NCBI RefSeq assembly: GCF_000764305.2 | Contig: NW_025946916.1 | Coordinates: forward strand, 86,464-150,463 | Length of the DNA stretch: 64,000 bases | Direction: 5' to 3' | Origin: Hyalella azteca | Lineage: Eukaryota; Arthropoda; Malacostraca; Amphipoda; Hyalellidae | Shown: positions 61,995 through 64,000 of the stretch, piece by piece | Layout: each line of letters begins with the position of its first letter | How positions within the stretch are numbered: position 1 is the first letter of the stretch | Notes under the pieces: model-generated | What the model saw: only the letters and a program-made list of their open reading frames with translations | Databases searched by the model: none | Told to the model about the DNA's origin: nothing | Made by a program: the position numbers and the translations under genes

Positions 61995-62300
61995 ATGGAG
62001 GGTGGGAGAGGGGAGGGAGAGGGGAAAGAGAGCGTGCAGAGGTGAAAGAGAGAGTGGGAGAGGGGCGTGAGGGAGAGGTGAGAGAGAGGGTGAGAGTGGG
62101 GAAAGAGAGGGTGAGAAGATAGGGGGGAACGAAAGCAAAAAATGTAAAGGGTGAAGGAGGACGCCTGAGGGTACGAGAGAGAACGGGGGTGAGGCGCGAG
62201 GGGAGAGGCACAGAGAGAGAGAAGGGGGAGGGGGTAAGGCGAGAGGGGGGCGAGNGACAGGTGTAGCGCGAGGGGGGGGGTGAGGGGAGGCAGGAGGTCA
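61995..62300. repeat. ~300-bp polypurine tract
   Basis: Almost pure G/A (GAGGG, GAGAGA) on the forward strand with an N near 62255. Such mirror-like purine tracts can form triplex DNA (established knowledge). Confidence 0.85.
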
Positions 62301-62344
62301 GGGCCTGAGGCGGGCGCCGTACATGGCAGCAGCAATGAATGGAA

Positions 62345-62346
62345 CC

Positions 62347-62381
<35 letters not shown>

Positions 62382-62730
62382 ACTGTTTGTTGTTACTGTT
62401 GCTGCTGTTGTTGCTGTTGTTACTGTTGCAGCTGTTGTTGCTGTTGTTACTGTTTGTTGTTACTGTTGCTGCTGTTGTTGCTGTTGTTACTGTTAGTTGT
62501 TACTGTTGCTGCTGTTGTTGCTGTTGTTACTGTTGCAGCTGTTGTTGCTGTTGTTACTGTTTGTTGCTGCTGTTGTTGCTGTTGTTACTGTTTGTTGTTA
62601 CTGTTGCTGCTGTTGTTGCTGCTGTAACTGTTGCTGCTGTTGTTACTGTTGTTACTGCTGTTGATGTTGCTGTTGTTGTGGCAGCTGCTGTTTTTGTTGT
62701 TGCTGTTATTGATGTTGTTATTGTTATTAT
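62345..62730. repeat. CTG/GTT compound microsatellite
   Basis: Mixed GCTGTT, GTTACT and TTGTTG units, with a higher-order unit of roughly 40-50 bp. The Val/Ala/Leu/Cys frames over it are artefacts. Confidence 0.9.
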
Positions 62731-62744
62731 TATAAAAGCAACAT

Positions 62745-62850
62745 ATCACACAAGGCGCAGGATATCACACAAGGCGCAGGATATCACACAAGGCGCAGGA
62801 TATCACACAAGGCGCAGGATATCACACAAGGCGCAGGATATCGCGCAGTT
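62745..62850. repeat. 19-bp minisatellite
   Basis: Five to six units of GGATATCACACAAGGCGCA. Confidence 0.9.
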
Positions 62851-63224
62851 CTTACGACGCGCCAGGCCGGCGCCGCCGTCCAGCGCTGCTGGCGCTCCTC
62901 AGCTGGAAGCGAGCGGTGGCAGTGGCAGTGGCAGCGGTGGCAGTGGCGGCAGCGTGGATAATGCGGCAGTGGCAGTGGCGGTGACGGTGGCGCTAGGGTA
63001 GCGGTGTGGCTAGGGTCGCAGTGCATGGGGGAAAACGCCTGAAGCCAGTGGCCAACTTCACACTTAACTAATATTACTTCTCGTGGATAAGCTCGCTAGA
63101 GGGTGTAAATATGATCACGAGTGCTAAAAATTCGGTGCCGGATGTCCACAGCCTCCGCTTAAGCTTGTCCAAGTCCAAGTTAAGGTCATGGTCAATTTGG
63201 TCATACTGGATCTGGCCAAACCTA

Positions 63225-63375
63225 CTTCGGCTCAACATTTTCAGGCCAAACCTACTTCGGCTTAACCTTTTCTGGCCAAACCTACTTCGGCTTAACATTT
63301 TCTGGCCAAACCTACTTCGGCTTAACATTTTCTGGCCAAACCTACTTCGGCTTAACATTTTCTGGCCAAACCTTC
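63225..63375. repeat. 30-bp minisatellite
   Basis: Five units of TCTGGCCAAACCTACTTCGG type. Confidence 0.9.
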
Positions 63376-63743
63376 GAACATCGTTATATTTCCCCACCCA
63401 AAACTAACCTGAGAGGGCCCAACCTAACCTCATTAGCTGCAAAAAGTTAGAGAGGCGGGGCCAGTGAGCAGGTAGAGCCAGTCATTGGCTGTAAGGTTGT
63501 GAGGAGATGCAGAGTGAATAGGTTAGGCCAGCTGAGGTTAGGCCGGAGTAGGTTATGCTGGATGCTAAATTTCTTGTTTGTGTGCGGGTTAGTTCAAGTA
63601 TTAGCTGAAGATCTTCGGCGCTATTACCTTTAAACAGTTTGTCTATGGTCTGGATAACGGTTTTTCAGCGTAGTCTGCGACTTCAAGCTCTGAGGCTGAG
63701 TAAAGTTATTGTGTACCGAGGCTTAACGTTGTTATTAAAGTTA

Positions 63744-64000
63744 TTACAGCACCACAGCAGCTGCACCACCACAGCAGCACAGCAGCAGCACCACAGCAGC
63801 ACCACAGCAGCAGCACCACAGCAGTAGCACCACAGCAGCAGCAGCACAGCAGCAGCAGCACAGCAGCAGCAGCACCACAGCAGCAGCACCACAGCAGCAG
63901 CAGCACAGCAGCAGCAGCACCACAGCAGCAGCAGCACCACAGCAGCAGCAGCAGCAGCAGCACCACAGCAGCAGCACCACAGCAGCACCAGCACAGCAGC
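63744..64000. repeat. CAG/CAC trinucleotide repeat to window end
   Basis: AGCAGCACCACAG units continue beyond the window. Confidence 0.9.

Noticed and set aside
62280..63001. Valine/alanine/leucine-rich frames
   Set aside because: CTG/GTT microsatellite translations without a gene-like context.
1..64000. CRISPR arrays, bacterial operons, integrated prophage
   Set aside because: The tandem arrays lack spacers of unique sequence; spliced genes and retroelements indicate nuclear eukaryotic DNA.

Overview
The window looks like nuclear DNA of an arthropod, most likely a malacostracan crustacean such as an amphipod (inference). The genes carry spliceosomal introns with GT..AG borders, intergenic DNA is AT-rich and long, there are dead non-LTR and Penelope-like retroelements, several DNA-transposon derivatives and a tRNA-type SINE, and minisatellites are extremely dense. 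Five single N positions (11886, 25903, 43851, 57410, 59994) and one near 62255 mark collapsed gaps. A 38-bp Illumina mate-pair junction adapter is embedded at 43865-43902, so parts of the assembly are not native.

Layout. 535/610-6084 (+) holds the most surprising object: a 1,824-codon frame with no TGA until its end but with 56 in-frame TAA/TAG codons. It reads as a secreted or membrane receptor-like protein: signal peptide, kringle-type cysteine modules, Ig-like modules, one transmembrane segment and a charged tail. 6.1-22.6 kb is mostly gene-free AT-rich DNA with three copies of a palindrome-containing MITE, a CAGGG-ended MITE, short dispersed repeats and imperfect tandem arrays. 22.7-24.5 kb is a dead CR1/Jockey-like LINE. 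It is interrupted by a 3.7-kb element with ~425-bp terminal inverted repeats, which itself carries a 1,052-bp element with perfect 24-bp TIRs and TA duplications. A tRNA-type SINE and a 15-bp minisatellite follow.

30.0-41.4 kb (+) is one multi-exon gene for a ~2,690-residue, mostly disordered, Ser/Asn/Glu-rich protein with short coiled coils. I do not recognise it. Just downstream (41487-42330) is a small Penelope-like insertion with a GIY-YIG endonuclease fragment, 95-bp inverted repeats each carrying a hammerhead ribozyme motif, and a 14-bp target duplication. 43.1-44.3 kb is a ~111-bp satellite containing the adapter artefact.

52.0-61.2 kb (-) is the 3' part of a MAP-kinase phosphatase of the MKP-3 (DUSP6/7/9) type; the rhodanese/KIM half must lie upstream of 61.2 kb or beyond the window. 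Its introns are packed with minisatellites. Remarkably, three arrays start at its splice sites and each repeat unit carries a copy of that splice site, in multiples of three at one intron. The final 2.8 kb is simple-sequence DNA. The three recognised genes show no sign of working together; they are simply neighbours.
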